A stretch of DNA of 31,228 bases from Priapulus caudatus (Eukaryota; Priapulida; Priapulimorpha; Priapulimorphida; Priapulidae), in the NCBI RefSeq assembly GCF_000485595.1, contig NW_014577145.1:474899-506126 (forward strand). The letters run 5' to 3'. Both the position numbers and the translations under genes were made by a program. Positions 1 to 23,828 of this stretch are shown here, one piece after another; positions within the stretch are counted from its first letter, which is position 1; each line of letters begins with the position of its first letter. Under the pieces are notes generated by a model. That model did not search any database and was not told the origin of the DNA. It worked only from the letters and a program-made list of their open reading frames with translations.

Positions 1-684
1 CAGGCCCAAATGCTTTTGCAACAGGCCGTGGCGGTGTGGGGGGGGGGGTTCCCAATTTTACCCAAATTTTTTTTTTTAACCTAGATGCTCTGAGATGCAA
101 TCTGGTGTATTCTGAGCTGCAGTGAACAGACACATTTGGATTACAGTATGGTCCTTTTTTCCAATTTGGTTTCTCCTGGTACATTCAGAGTTCACCAAAA
201 GTTTCCAAATTATGACGATTTAGTAATTATAAGAGTTAGACAAGTACGTAAATAGCGTTACTCAAAAACAAAAACAATGCTTCTTGTGCACATAACATGC
301 ATACAAAGATACTCAACTGATTTATTAGTAGTAGCTCATAAAACGCTTTTTTTAAACTTTTTTTTCTTTTCTTTTTTATATCATACTTGAGCCAATTGTA
401 ACTGGCCGAAACAGCAGAGTAGACGGTCAATTCGACTGGTGGCTGGTTTCTAAATGAGAACACTGCCCATAATAATAGATTAGTTTGCATGAATGCTCAA
501 AGCAAAATGGCTAAAAAGACCAAAAGTACCAGGAATGTATATTGTGTATTCTGTGTTAGCTGGAACTGCATGAAATTTGAGTAACACCCTACATTACAGG
601 CCTATCTCCTTTCTGACATTTCTATGAAAAATTTAATTTAAATAGGATACAGTGCTTGTACTTTTATTTATGTTCTACTAATAG
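1..684. other. Upstream sequence, probably RPB1 intron; no exon seen
   Basis: No stretch here matches the part of RPB1 that should precede the first visible exon (zinc-binding clamp segment ending before GGDEMD). The DNA is AT-rich, with a poly-G run near 39-49, a poly-T run near 67-78 and T/A-rich patches near 350-380. It ends in an acceptor AG at 683-684, so at least its right part is intron. The missing 5' exons, about 155 residues by comparison with human RPB1, must lie upstream of the window. The homopolymers at the left edge may mark a repeat or a weak assembly join. Confidence 0.6.
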
Positions 685-13614
<12,930 letters not shown>

Positions 13615-14629
13615 AGCACTTCGTTCGTGGGAGAACCTTTATATTCGTTGCAAATGGTATACGCTAGGGTTGATAATCGTGGTGTCGCCACCTGTCGCGC
13701 TTTGTAAGGAGCGTACGCGATGAGATGTACATTTGTTCGTATTAGTACTTTAGTCATGGAGTTAATTGTACGCATTTAATGGAATTCGTGTATTTTGTTG
13801 GTGCCATTTCTATTCACTCAATTTATTAAAATCTTAATCATGAAACACTTCTTTAGAAACAGTTGCTGATCAGTCATGTCAGTCACAATGGTAGAATAGG
13901 GAAATGTATGCTTTAAGATATTCGTGTCATCATTTGTTTGACATATGTAAGTATAATGCCTTGAAATTAGAGATATTACATCAAAGTAAATATGCTCGTC
14001 GAATTGCGGAAACAGAAATCCCAAGATTTTGCATGCTTGTCAACTTAACCATGTCAACAATGCAGATTTGTTACTAAAAAAAGTAAACCGGTTTGATTTT
14101 TAAATGTATAAACGAAATAAATATATTGTTTCCCAATTTGGGTTTGACCAAATATTTGCTGTAACATTTGGCTATATTCTTAAACCTAATGCTCTAAGAA
14201 TTCTTGAATTATTAACATAATCTTCAAAGGTATTTGTTGTACATAAAAATTGTAACATGATTTTGCTTAATAAAATTCTAAAAAAATTAACATAAAAATC
14301 TGAAAAATGCCTTAGTGATTATATATACACCCAAATTGTTTTTAGGTACTAATGACATTCATCCAACATTGCAGCATGATTAACTTGTTTGCAATATGAA
14401 AATCAATTTGCAGATGCATTAAACAATTATCAGTATACGATATATATATATATATATATATACCTCAGTGTATTGGGTGCATGCAGATAGAATTACATTG
14501 ATAGAAATTCCATCTATATAAAGCTAAAAAGCGTTTTTCATTCGTTCACTTCATTCGGTGCTAACATGATTACAGATGCACTGATATGACCTGCAAGATG
14601 ACAGTGGCTCAACAAATTTCTACTCGGAA
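13615..14629. other. Convergent 3' intergenic region
   Basis: AT-rich sequence between the stop codon of RPB1 and the stop codon of the minus-strand ERICH6-like gene. It should hold both 3' UTRs. I see candidate poly(A) hexamers and a TA microsatellite at about 14440-14461, but no coding exon. Confidence 0.7.
13825..13830 (+). promoter_or_regulatory. Candidate poly(A) signal ATTAAA for RPB1
   Basis: ATTAAA lies about 210 bp after the RPB1 stop codon, a plausible 3' UTR length. It overlaps TTTATT (13822-13827), which is AATAAA on the minus strand, so the same few bases could serve the convergent gene. Further plus-strand AATAAA hexamers occur at 14116-14121 and 14269-14274. Which one is used cannot be read from sequence. 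Confidence 0.4.
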
Positions 14630-17600
14630 TCAATTCAATACAACTGCAGATAAATGGTTTGCAGCTAATGGGTTCGATTCCTCTGACTCCTCTCTGCGAG
14701 GCCCCTGCTTTATCATTCTGAGATATCGGCCACCTTTTGCTGCAGCTGTTCTTGGCTTAGAGGCAGCAGTGAGATCCACCACGGACCTGGACACTGGCCG
14801 ACTAGTTCTCACTACCCTCTGTTCTCTTAGCTTTGGCAAAATCAGCCTCTCATTTATAGCATTTAAAAACTGAAGGCTCTTTACTTCATCTGCAAAGGCC
14901 TGCAACAGTTTGGATGTCCGGCAGCGTTGCATCTGCGCAAGCGCCATGTTGCAGTCCTGGGCTGAAAGTGATGGAAGTGTGTTTATTTGGCGCAAGCATG
15001 CACCGACGCTCAATCGATAAGTATGTGTCCCGATAGAGAAGACAACGGTTATGTTCTCCTGGCTCATGACTCGCACTGAGATGGCTCTGTTGAGAGAGAG
15101 GGTGATGGGTTGGAATGGAGGTGCATGACAGTGCCAAGTCATTCCTCGCCAGAACCATCGCTTGCGTTGATTTCCGTGCCAATCAAGCTCGCTCCCGCCA
15201 AGTTGATCTAGGCAGAGTCTGAAAAAAGTAACCAAGATATAACGGTTATTCAAAAACAGAGGAAAAATTCGAACTGAAATTTTTGAAAATTTTTGAATTT
15301 CGACAGATTTATGCCACAAGATACACGAATTCCCACTACATGGAATAGCATAAATCTGGAAACGCTTAATTGCTATGAATTTGCTGTGTACCATGCCTTT
15401 CTGTAACATGTATACTACATGCACACATCAAATTTTTACCTTATCGATCCTCTTTCATTGTAACATACACCAGAACCGTCTGTACCAAAGACAGCAAGGA
15501 TGCGAGGATCCATTGGCTCATCTTCTTGAATAACGTACCTATGAGGAACACAATGTAGTTATGAGTTATAATGTATAACATAGTAATTTATGCAATGCAC
15601 TTAAACTGTTATGTATTCTCTTCTTACTAGCAGTGCTGTATAATAACATATTTTACAATACCCGCTTACTCACAGTAGTTACTGACTTTACCTATATTGC
15701 CTGTCTCTATCCAGAGACATAACAATAGCTAGATTTCCGGAAGGATAGAATATGCAGCCTGTGCCATCAGGGAAAAGTGTGTAGAACGTCTTCATCTCGC
15801 TATAAAACTTTTGGACGAATTTTCCAGGTTTTCTATCCTTGAAAATAAGCCATAAACCTTTCGTGAAAGCCACAATACAGGTAAGTGAAAGTGAATCGTT
15901 TTCCAGCTGATCTTTTCCAGTGTATATATCAGGCTCAGCATAATAAACATTTTTATAATTCTTTCTAATGTTTATTTATTTGATTCAAGAGGACAACGGA
16001 GAATACTGTGTATAGCACATTCGTTATTACATTTTACATTAGACGTTAATGAACAAAAATGTATCGTGGAAACAATGAATGTACCTTTTGCGAGAGAGGA
16101 TGAAAGAGATTCGGTTTCTCTTGAGGCTTAGGGATGGATGGTGTAATAGTCCAACCACTATCTATGCACTTTTTCGATGATAAGGTGTAGCTGATGATCT
16201 TGAGTTGGTTACGAGCCATTGCATACAGGTTCATCTTCAGAATACAGAGTAAAATAGTGGTAATGTAATAATGACAATTAATCAGTAATAATGATTTATC
16301 AGCATACCAGTAAATTAGCAAAATTTCGCATTTTTCTATGACATGCTGCCATATGTTCACCGCTTTTCTGACAATAGTATGGATACAAACAGAAATTGTC
16401 ATAGATCTGGAGAAAAATACCTGTTGTGTCATGGCAGCTCCCGCTAGAATTTTCTTGTCTATTTCTCTATGCATAGCCCTGTCTCTCATATCTTTAGTAA
16501 TTTTCTTCTTTCTCCTTTCATTAGATGTGTGGGGACCAATATCAATGATTTCTATCTGCACGCACATATTTTAATGCACACTTTAACAGCCCGCAGGCAC
16601 CGAGTCTTCAAAGGTATATTATGTGTGCCATGTGACTGTCCCATGTATGCGTGTGCGCGTGCGTGCGTGCGTGTGCACGTGTGTGCATAGATACGTCCGT
16701 GTGTGCTTACATACGTGTGCACGTGTATGTGTGCTTACATACGTGTGACAGTGTATGTGTACTTACATACGTGTGCACTGTATGCTGTATTACATATGTT
16801 GTGCACGTGTATGCGTGCATACATTACGTGTGCACGTGTATGCGTGCATACCATACGTGTGCACGTGTATGTGTACTTACATACGTGTGCACGTATATTA
16901 CGTCATACATACGTGTGCACGTACGTGTATGCGTGCAATACATACGTGTGCACGTACGTGTATGCGTGCAATACATACGTGTGCACGTACGTGTATGCGT
17001 GCATACATAACGTGTGCACGTACGTGTATGCGTGCAATACATACGTGCGTTGGTGCGTGCGTGCGTGCGGTGTTACAACTGTGCTGTGCTCACAAAATTA
17101 CAATCTGGATAATCATAATCTGGATAATCACAATCTTGGCCTAATTATACAGCCAACGGCCTACCTCATCATCACCTAACTTGCATTTTTCTGCCTCCCT
17201 TTCAGCTGCTGCTTCTTCCTCTGCCAACTCTTGCAGACAGCTCGAGATGTACATTTCCACGAATGTACAATATTCATCACAGCAGTACAGTGTCTCCGTT
17301 GCTTGCTCAGAGAACATTTGTGGTGATGGGAATGGCTTCACAAGCGCACTGCAGAACCCACAGATGCTATTGCCCAGTGTAATGTTATCATCAACCAGCT
17401 TGAGAGAAACATGATCAGGGTGGGTAGACTCTCGCTTGTACTAATAAATGAGACAAAGAGGAATAAGCTGAAAACCTTTTTCGTTCTCAATATGAAACAC
17501 TATTTAATTATTGACGAAGATATAAATGAAATTTAGTCCTAATTTGAAGTTGAGGCATGTTCTCCACCATATTTTAGAAAACAGGAAAATAATCTGTACA

Positions 17601-18088
17601 GTGATGTTGCTAATGCATTTACTATTCCCATTGTGTCTTCATACCTTTAATATAACAGGTGGGTTATCTGTAGTTAGAAGATGGGTCTCATTGTGATCCT
17701 CTGCAAGACCAATACCATGTACCCCAACAAAGGATTGGAGGGCACCAATCCAGTCACCAGGCATGGAGCGCGCCGACGATCGTCGCCTTTCTATATCATA
17801 ATCACACAAACAACGTTGAAAGGAAATAAAATTATAGGTGAGGCCATAGATCTCTATGGTGTTGTATAGATCTCTATGGTGTTGTATATATATCTATGGT
17901 GAGGCCTAACACCTCGAGTTTCCGCCGGAGTTGATGCTACTAGCCAATAAATGTGCAAGATCAAGAACAACGAAGCTGCAATCAGTACAAATATGGCGTT
18001 GCTCTAACGTTTGCTCATGCGCTTGCTGTCTCTCTCTCTCTCTCTCTCTCTCACTCCCTCTCTTTCCGTCACACTCACTCTCCCTCGT

Positions 18089-18122
<34 letters not shown>

Positions 18123-18162
18123 GCTCTCTCTCTCTCTTTCCGTCACACTCACTCTCCCTCGT

Positions 18163-18196
<34 letters not shown>

Positions 18197-18886
18197 GTAA
18201 ATATATATATACCAAGTCATGTATAGATGAATATTTCTACAAATTAATTTTTCAAAAAATAAAAAATAAAAAATAAAAATAAAGAATTATGCAAACATAC
18301 GGCTGAGAACACTTGGAACAGCAAGTTCAAATACGCTGGCAGCTTTCTCAAGATTTTCTGAACTGTTTGGTGTCTGTGTCGCCACTGATGCATAAGTCTT
18401 CTCGATCCCCTGCCAGTCTTTTCTAACAATTTTCTGTTGTCCAGCAGGTGAAATATTAAGGAGATCGGCCATGGACGGTAAAGTTTCAACCTCATTTTCG
18501 TCTGCTTCCCTGCCAATATTATATTTATTCCACACCTTCACTTTCTCAGTGCTACTTAGAGCATTATTAAAAACATCCTCAATAGAATACTTTTTCTGCA
18601 CGGCTGACATCGGAGTCTGCGTGACCCATATAACTGGAGATGCAAACTGCTTTTCTTGTTCTGTCCGTGACTCACTCTGGCTCAAATGCAGTACTGCGAC
18701 ATCACCATTCTTACTTTCACTCCCTCCTACGTCATTACTGATAGGATTCACACGACTTTCATTTCCATTCATAGTATTCATGGTGGTTGTAGTACTAGTA
18801 TCAACATATAGGCCACAATTGACACTGGAGATCCTATGAGATATCGAGGTGTTACTGACTGCTTCAATCTTTTCCATCCCACTCAT
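14630..18886 (-). CDS. ERICH6: ERICH6/FAM194-like protein (8 coding exons, 708 aa)
   Basis: Exons, in gene order: 18886-18301, 17790-17645, 17440-17165, 16555-16421, 16234-16085, 15837-15692, 15538-15440, 15218-14630. All introns are GT-AG and phases agree, giving 2127 nt. The ATG at 18886 follows an in-frame TGA by 21 nt. Residues 1-195 are Ser/Thr/Asn-rich without a known fold. Residues 245-336 carry CGFC (271-274), then KPFPSP, a Cys-Cys pair (297-298) and a Glu/Ala-rich helix. Residues 382-431 include YTLSSKKC. The FAM194 domain spans about 445-589 across the last three exons: FPDGTGCIFYPSGNLAI, then GSGVCYNERGSIR, then WFWRGMTWHCHAPPFQPI and NRAISVRVMSQ. A basic, Arg-rich tail of ~119 residues follows. 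The family (human ERICH6 and ERICH6B) is poorly characterised; a link to cilia or testis is suspected but not shown here. Family assignment rests on recalled motifs. Confidence 0.88.
16640..17070. repeat. Minisatellite, 28- to 33-bp units, in ERICH6-like intron
   Basis: Array of alternating purine-pyrimidine sequence lying wholly in the intron between exons 17165 and 16555. The right part has 33-bp units (starts at 16941 and 16974 are exactly 33 apart) with motif CATACGTGTGCACGTACGTG. The left part has shorter, more variable units around CATACGTGTGCACGTG. Because 33 is a multiple of three, open frames run through it on both strands, but these are not genes. The motif contains GTGCAC and ACGT palindromes. 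Confidence 0.93.
17838..17905. repeat. Short tandem repeat in ERICH6-like intron 1
   Basis: Three tandem units of about 22 bp with core ATAGATCTCTATGGTGTTGT; the third is altered to ATATATATCTATGGTGAGGC. It lies in the intron between coding exons 1 and 2. GTGAGGCC flanks both sides. Confidence 0.75.
18030..18196. repeat. CT/GA microsatellite with an internal duplication
   Basis: Nearly pure (CT)n on the plus strand, interrupted twice by the same non-CT segment (TTTCCGTCACACTCACTCTC, near 18063 and 18139) about 76 bp apart. Array growth therefore included block duplication as well as slippage. It lies in intron 1 of the ERICH6-like gene. The apparent Leu/Ser-rich frames are repeat translation only. 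Confidence 0.93.
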
Positions 18887-18943
18887 TACTTTGCTCAGTG
18901 TTGTTCACATATGTACGGCTTGTTCGATCCCCAGTAACTTCAG
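18887..18943 (-). other. Probable 5' UTR segment with upstream splice acceptor
   Basis: On the minus strand a pyrimidine-rich tract ends in TTGCAG (AG at 18945-18944) just upstream of the ERICH6-like start codon. This suggests the first coding exon begins at 18943 and is preceded by a separate non-coding exon. An in-frame TGA between the acceptor and the ATG supports untranslated status. The upstream exon was not identified. Confidence 0.4.
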
Positions 18944-19027
18944 CTGCAAGTCAAAAACAATCAAAATATAAACATTTGCGCAGCATACACATTTTTACAT
19001 ACATTTGAGTATGTATACACTATACAT

Positions 19028-19072
19028 TCACGCACGCACGCACCATCGCACGCACACACACACACATACATG
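19028..19072. repeat. CA/GCAC microsatellite
   Basis: Imperfect (GCAC)n followed by (CA)n. It sits about 80 bp upstream of the proposed 5' UTR of the ERICH6-like gene, in otherwise AT-rich sequence. Confidence 0.85.
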
Positions 19073-19264
19073 AATTTTATGAAATTTAAAATGAAATGGC
19101 TTTCGTGTGAAGGTGGAAAAAAATCACACAAAAAGTAGGAATGTGTGTACACAAAAAGTGCCGCATAGCGACAGCGCTCATCTAACGTCTACTGCGGTGA
19201 CTCTGTGGTGGAGTGGTGGGATTCTAGTAAACCCTGTTAGTCCCAAATGTGTTCACATACACGA

Positions 19265-20813
19265 TTAGAAATTTAATCATCTGTAATTCACTTCCGCGCG
19301 CATATATTTGCTAATATATTGACTAATCGTGCGTCAATAAACTCAATATTTACAGAGAGTATGGGGGTGTACGTCTATATTCAAGCCGGTACGGGAATCA
19401 TTTGCATAATATATTCTAGATATATTCCCAGATATAGCGTTTTTCAAGTTTCCCACAGAGCATGATAGGTACCGGTACTAGATTTATCACGTGTTGCATG
19501 TTATATACGTTTGCAAATAATAAATTCGTTAGGACGGCAATGACATGCAGTGACTCACTGACTGCTGTGCACACGAACAGAGAGTGTACTTATTGATTGT
19601 TTAATTATATGTAATCATAATATCAATGTAAACTAATACAAGAAACAATCTTGTGAAGCTAACAGTTAAAAGTTAGGGAAAATACTACTTGGTTCGGTGA
19701 TCGGTGTAATTCTGCTGCCCTTTGTTCTGTGAAAAATACCAGTTAAAACGATATGCAATTTGTAAATAATACACCACATCACATGACACATGTAGATGAT
19801 CATGTACATAGACTTCGGAAGTGGATCTGCAACATAAGAAGAGCCGACATTGACGGGTTAAAGCCAATGCAAATATCTGCTCATTTGCGAGACTCATTTT
19901 GAGGCATCTCAATTTATGTGTCCAGCTGACAAGGGTTAAAATCACTGGCTGCTTTGAAATGTGATATGCTGTACCTATTTAAAAATATAACTATTATTAG
20001 TATGGGAAATTAGTAAAATACATTGCTTTCTCTGCTTCTCGACGTGTGACTCATGGGTCGTTATACATGTACCAGGCTTGATTTCATGAAATATACATAA
20101 ACAGAAAAATACGGTTGAGAAATATTCACTGCTGGGCACTGAGTCTGAAGTATATCATTATTGCTTATGGCAATATCAAAACTAAACCAACACATGCTGA
20201 ATAATTTTGCTAATAAAAAATTCAAACTGTGTATTTTACCTTATTTTCCATAATTCCTTCACCCGATCCCTTCCACCTTTATTAAAAACACAAGCTAGGG
20301 CAAGTCAAAACAAGAAAGGATGCTAAGAAAGAGGCTAAGAAAGGATGCAGTTCCATCTCTGATAGAAGTCAGTAACCCTCCTGCATTCCGAACCTAGAAA
20401 CAAGCAGAATCGTAAATTGCTGGAGCTCCAGCACTTGTCACTGAACTCCAGCACTTGCTTCTTAGCAATAAATGTGATTAATGGTATTTGAGTAAAAAAT
20501 ATGGAAATTATATCGTCTTTATTATTATTATTGTTTGTAGAAAAAAAAACATCTCACAAAATCCGGTCACAGATTGAGCTCTGAGGAATGAATTATGTTA
20601 TACATTGTGTATTGTGCATTAGTCTGTGATACGGTGTGGATGATCGTTTTGCATGTAAAAATAAATGTACAGCCGTTTGATAGAGCAAAATCTACTTGAA
20701 GACTAACATTTGACCTTCTAGATTTAGGAATGTATAATTAAACTCCAGTCCAAATATCATAATTAACGATAGAGACGTTTTAATGTTACAACGTTACACA
20801 TCCACGGTGTGTC
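19265..20813 (+). repeat. Long non-coding repeat, copy A (clean copy)
   Basis: About 1.55 kb that recurs in the same orientation at 29667-31228. The match runs colinear from TTAGAAATTTAATC to the window end, so the right limit given is a minimum. Shared landmarks include AAGCCGGTACGGGAATC, CACAGAGCATGATAGGT, GACTCATGGGTCG and CTCACAAAATCCGG-like sequence. I find no reading frame conserved between the copies, no LTR-type TG/CA ends, no inverted termini and no tRNA-like head. It may be a segmental duplication, an unclassified interspersed repeat, or one locus assembled twice. Confidence 0.9.
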
Positions 20814-21021
20814 ACCACAGCCAGATTTTTAGTGTACCGCTTCATTCGCTAGGCGGCGCCACCATTCAATTCCATAACACTATTTTGGCGTTGCGTGCAG
20901 TCTGCGTGATTGTTTTTCTAGGTTAATCAAGAACGTAGGGCTCTAGTGAGCGCTGCTATTGATTGAGCTTGTTTCGTCGCTCTCATAGCACATCCAAAAT
21001 CCATAATTCCAAAAGATCTCA
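20814..21021. other. Intergenic sequence without recognisable feature
   Basis: About 200 bp between repeat copy A and the SINE. Part of it could still belong to repeat A, whose right end is unknown because copy B is cut by the window edge. No exon, promoter or RNA gene is recognisable. Confidence 0.5.
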
Positions 21022-21455
21022 ATAGCCGAGCGAATACAGCACGCAAGTCAAGGCTGAAAGGTCGGGCGATCGAATCCCATTCGTAGCAGCTTGTAGAATC
21101 GCATGAGCGTGCGTCCGTGCGTCCGTGCGTGCGTGCGTGCGTCCGTCAACAGTTGGGCACAAATCTAAACGGCTCGACGTACGGATTCGAGAAGTCGGGA
21201 CGCTGGGGGGGGGTAATCCGAAAAACGAGTTGGGAACGTCGAAGCTGGGGGTCAAAGGTCAAAGGTCAAGAGGTGTAAAAGAAGGGGGAACATTCCTCCT
21301 TAACTTAAGGTATAGGGAGGCAATGCAGAATTGCGGCAAAATCTAAAGGCTCGACCTAGGTCGTGATAGTCGGTGTATAGGCATCAATAAGTAGGAAAAG
21401 CCATCACTGTGCCGAAAATTGGAGTCACAGGTCAAAGGTCAATGGGCAGCACCGC
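21022..21455 (+). mobile_element. tRNA-derived SINE with duplicated body
   Basis: The head looks like a tRNA-derived Pol III promoter: an A-box-like stretch ATAGCCGAGCGAATAC at 21022-21037 and, after a GAAAGGTCG segment, a B-box-like GATCGAATCCC at 21068-21078. It does not fold as an intact tRNA. A (GTGC)n microsatellite follows at 21108-21148. The body contains two related units: AAATCTAAACGGCTCGACGT...GGTCAAAGGTCAAG (about 21163-21270) and AAATCTAAAGGCTCGACC...AGGTCAAAGGTCAATG (about 21340-21444). A related fragment sits in an RPB1 intron at 3888-3990, supporting a dispersed family. The 3' end is not sharply defined and no poly(A) tail or target duplication was found. Confidence 0.75.
21249..21268 (+). 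promoter_or_regulatory. Triple DR1 nuclear-receptor-like motif in SINE body
   Basis: Three hexamers GGGTCA, AGGTCA and AGGTCA are spaced by single A residues (21249-21254, 21256-21261, 21263-21268). This is the direct-repeat-1 arrangement bound by HNF4, COUP-TF and RXR-type nuclear receptors in animals. A second perfect DR1 (AGGTCA A AGGTCA) is at 21429-21441 in the second body unit. Function is inferred from motif match only. Confidence 0.5.
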
Positions 21456-21985
21456 ATTTTCTAAGGAGGATAGTCTGACGGAGCGATTTGAAAAACTTTT
21501 TTGTTTCAGCGGTGACGTACCACTTTTTATGGCTTTATTGAAAGGACCATGAAATGTACTTTCAGCTGACATGGCCGAGAGTAAGTGTCCGGATCAACGC
21601 TTTTGACCCTGCAAGGGAGGGTTACAACATGGTATTTGTTTACTGTTAGAAGAAATTTGACTGCCGGGTTTCTAGTAGACGATCTAATAGTCATGCCCTG
21701 GACGTACGAGGCTACAATGTCAAGTGAAATTTGGTTGAAAGAAGGTTTATGCTCCTTAAATCGTAAGTATGGACTGTAGGCGGCAAAATAAAAGTTGTAA
21801 AAGTGAATTTATGTCCCTTGGGTATTTACGTGCTTCTGTTCATTCAGCTTCGCGCAACGGAGTTTTGCAGAGGTAATGTCAATCGCTTCTCGTGTTGTGG
21901 GGTGTGTTTCGGTCGTGTGTGTTTCGTGTGTGTGGTGTTAGCCAGCCAGCGAGCCAGCTGTTTATAGATACCTCAACCGACTCGA
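21456..21985. other. Intergenic sequence; no feature recognised
   Basis: No exon pattern, RNA gene or mobile-element end stands out. The short open frame at 21585-21779 has no recognisable homology or splice context. Confidence 0.5.
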
Positions 21986-21989
21986 TCGA

Positions 21990-22112
21990 CTTCAGCACCA
22001 GCTCGGCCTTAGGGCGTCAGTCAGCAGCAGCTCGCCTTGGACGTCCCAGTCAGCAGCAGCTCGCCTTAGGGCGATCCAGTCAGACAGCAGCCAGCAGCGA
22101 GCCAGTCTGAGA
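21990..22112. repeat. Tandem repeat, about 34-bp units
   Basis: Three imperfect units containing CAGTCAGCAGCAGCTCGCCTT, with the variants TAGGGCG and TGGACGTCC between them, followed by a degenerate tail ending in GAGCCAGTCTGAGAG. The array is not transcribable into a recognisable protein. Confidence 0.75.
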
Positions 22113-22225
22113 GGTATGCCACTCTCTTTGGAGTGCTTCTGTCTAGTTTATAAGGTGTTCGTACCGAAACCACTTTACACACACAGCGTGTGGCAAGCAC
22201 GGACGCCCGCCCGTCCGCTACGCAT

Positions 22226-22325
22226 CACACACGCACGCACGCACACACACACGCACAAACACACAAACACGACGCACGCACAAACACAGCAACAGGCACG
22301 CACAGCACACCGCACACACACAACA
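22226..22325. repeat. CA/GCAC microsatellite
   Basis: Imperfect run of ACGC, CA and ACAA units on the plus strand. The short open frames across it are repeat translation. Confidence 0.85.
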
Positions 22326-23828
22326 AGGTGGGGAATCGGTCGCGGGCGGAGTTGGTAGCAATTAAGAGGTAGCTTTTACTGTCAACTCAATTTGTGTAAT
22401 AGGTCACGCGATTGCACGCGTGTTTTAGCCAGTTAGAATGTCCATTGTGCAAATTGTAAAAATGTAGGGGATATAAACCTGAAAGTGAAGCCTTAGAGTA
22501 ATGTACACGAAACGGATTCATTAATTATGAAAAACATCTCCCGACAAATGGATTAGACTGCTGTACAAAATGAGAATGGAGAGAAGATAAATCGAAAAAT
22601 AATGTTTCACAAGCTTCTGGTCGAATAAAAATCATAGTAAGAGACCGAAATAGATTAGCAAATAAAATTCTATTACAGTTAGGATAAACGATTTGGTCTA
22701 AGTACCATGATTGTAACTGGGTGTAAAAATAAAATTGATGAAATAATCCAGAAAAACATGCGGGAATATTGGTAGTACAATTAGGATTCTTTTAATTGCT
22801 ACAATTTAGATAAATAATTAACACATACCAGTTTTACTACATACAGTTTTACAGTTAGTACGTACAGTTTAGTACATACAGTATAAATAATTAATACATA
22901 CACATAGGATGAAATATAAAATAAACGTAGGAATATATTCATGTGAAAAAAAATTGAATGACACTTTTAGAAGACATACAAACAAATTTATAGTAATTGG
23001 CGTGAGCGCGGGAATAATAAGCATAGGCCTATGTAGATAAATGCCTGAAATGTAACAGGACAGAATTGGCAGCAAACGTGTCGAAAAAACTTGTGAGACG
23101 CAATAACAGATTCCAAAGCACGGCTGTAGCTGAAGTTCAACTAAGTTAGGGAGCCTGGCCTTAATTCCTTACTTAAGAAGCTATAATTATACAGCTATAT
23201 ATATGTTGCCTAGCTCCGTTGGCTTTAACCAGTATTTAAACAAGTCCGGATTTTTGCGCATGGTTGTGTCCTTGGGTTCAGTATTGCCGTTTTGGCTATA
23301 TTCGTGTCAGAGGCTTCCTAAGCTTGCTGGATAGGATGAACCCGTTAATTATAATTAATAAGTGACTGCGTGGGTTGAGTTTGTGAAAAGCCGCTGGGCA
23401 GCGCCACCAGACATTAACAGCTTCGCGTGACAATAAACCCGCCTTTAGAGAAAGTGGAGCTCGCTGCCGAGGGCAGGATAGAAAATTATCAACTCAATCA
23501 AACTTTTAGAGGCATACATATTAGCTGAGCAAAAGCTTTTTAACATATAAATAGGAAAACAGATCTGATTTATTAATTCGCAAATTAAAGCAGGCGAAGT
23601 GTAATTGCACCCGCAAGGAATTATAGGCTCTTCGTTAATGATCGACTAGGAAAGTAGTTCGCGTGACAACGAAACTGCCTTGTATCAAGAATCAGCTCAT
23701 TGCGTAAACACATATCGAATTATACAGGATCAGCGGGATTAATGCTTGCAGATTCCTGACTGCATGCCCTCTTTTGTTTTTGCATTAGCAGAGTTTCGAC
23801 GGAGATACGCTGGTCTTCCTCGGCTTCC
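22326..23828. other. Gene-free AT-rich region
   Basis: About 1.5 kb with no recognisable gene. Near 22836-22906 there are short imperfect repeats of the form AGTaCaTACAGTTTTA. The phrase CGCGTGACAAnnAAACnGCCTTnnA occurs twice (near 23426 and 23661) in similar context, hinting at a diverged duplicated sequence. Nothing else could be assigned. Confidence 0.55.

Noticed and set aside
16469-17179. Overlapping frames with Cys/Thr/Val/Arg-rich translation on both strands
   Set aside because: They arise from the 33-bp minisatellite, whose period is a multiple of three. The region is an intron of the ERICH6-like gene.
18961-19152. Short minus-strand frame upstream of the ERICH6-like gene
   Set aside because: It runs through a CA/GCAC microsatellite and shows no conserved motif.
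21022-21095. A functional tRNA gene
   Set aside because: A- and B-box-like motifs are present, but the acceptor and anticodon stems do not close and a SINE body follows.
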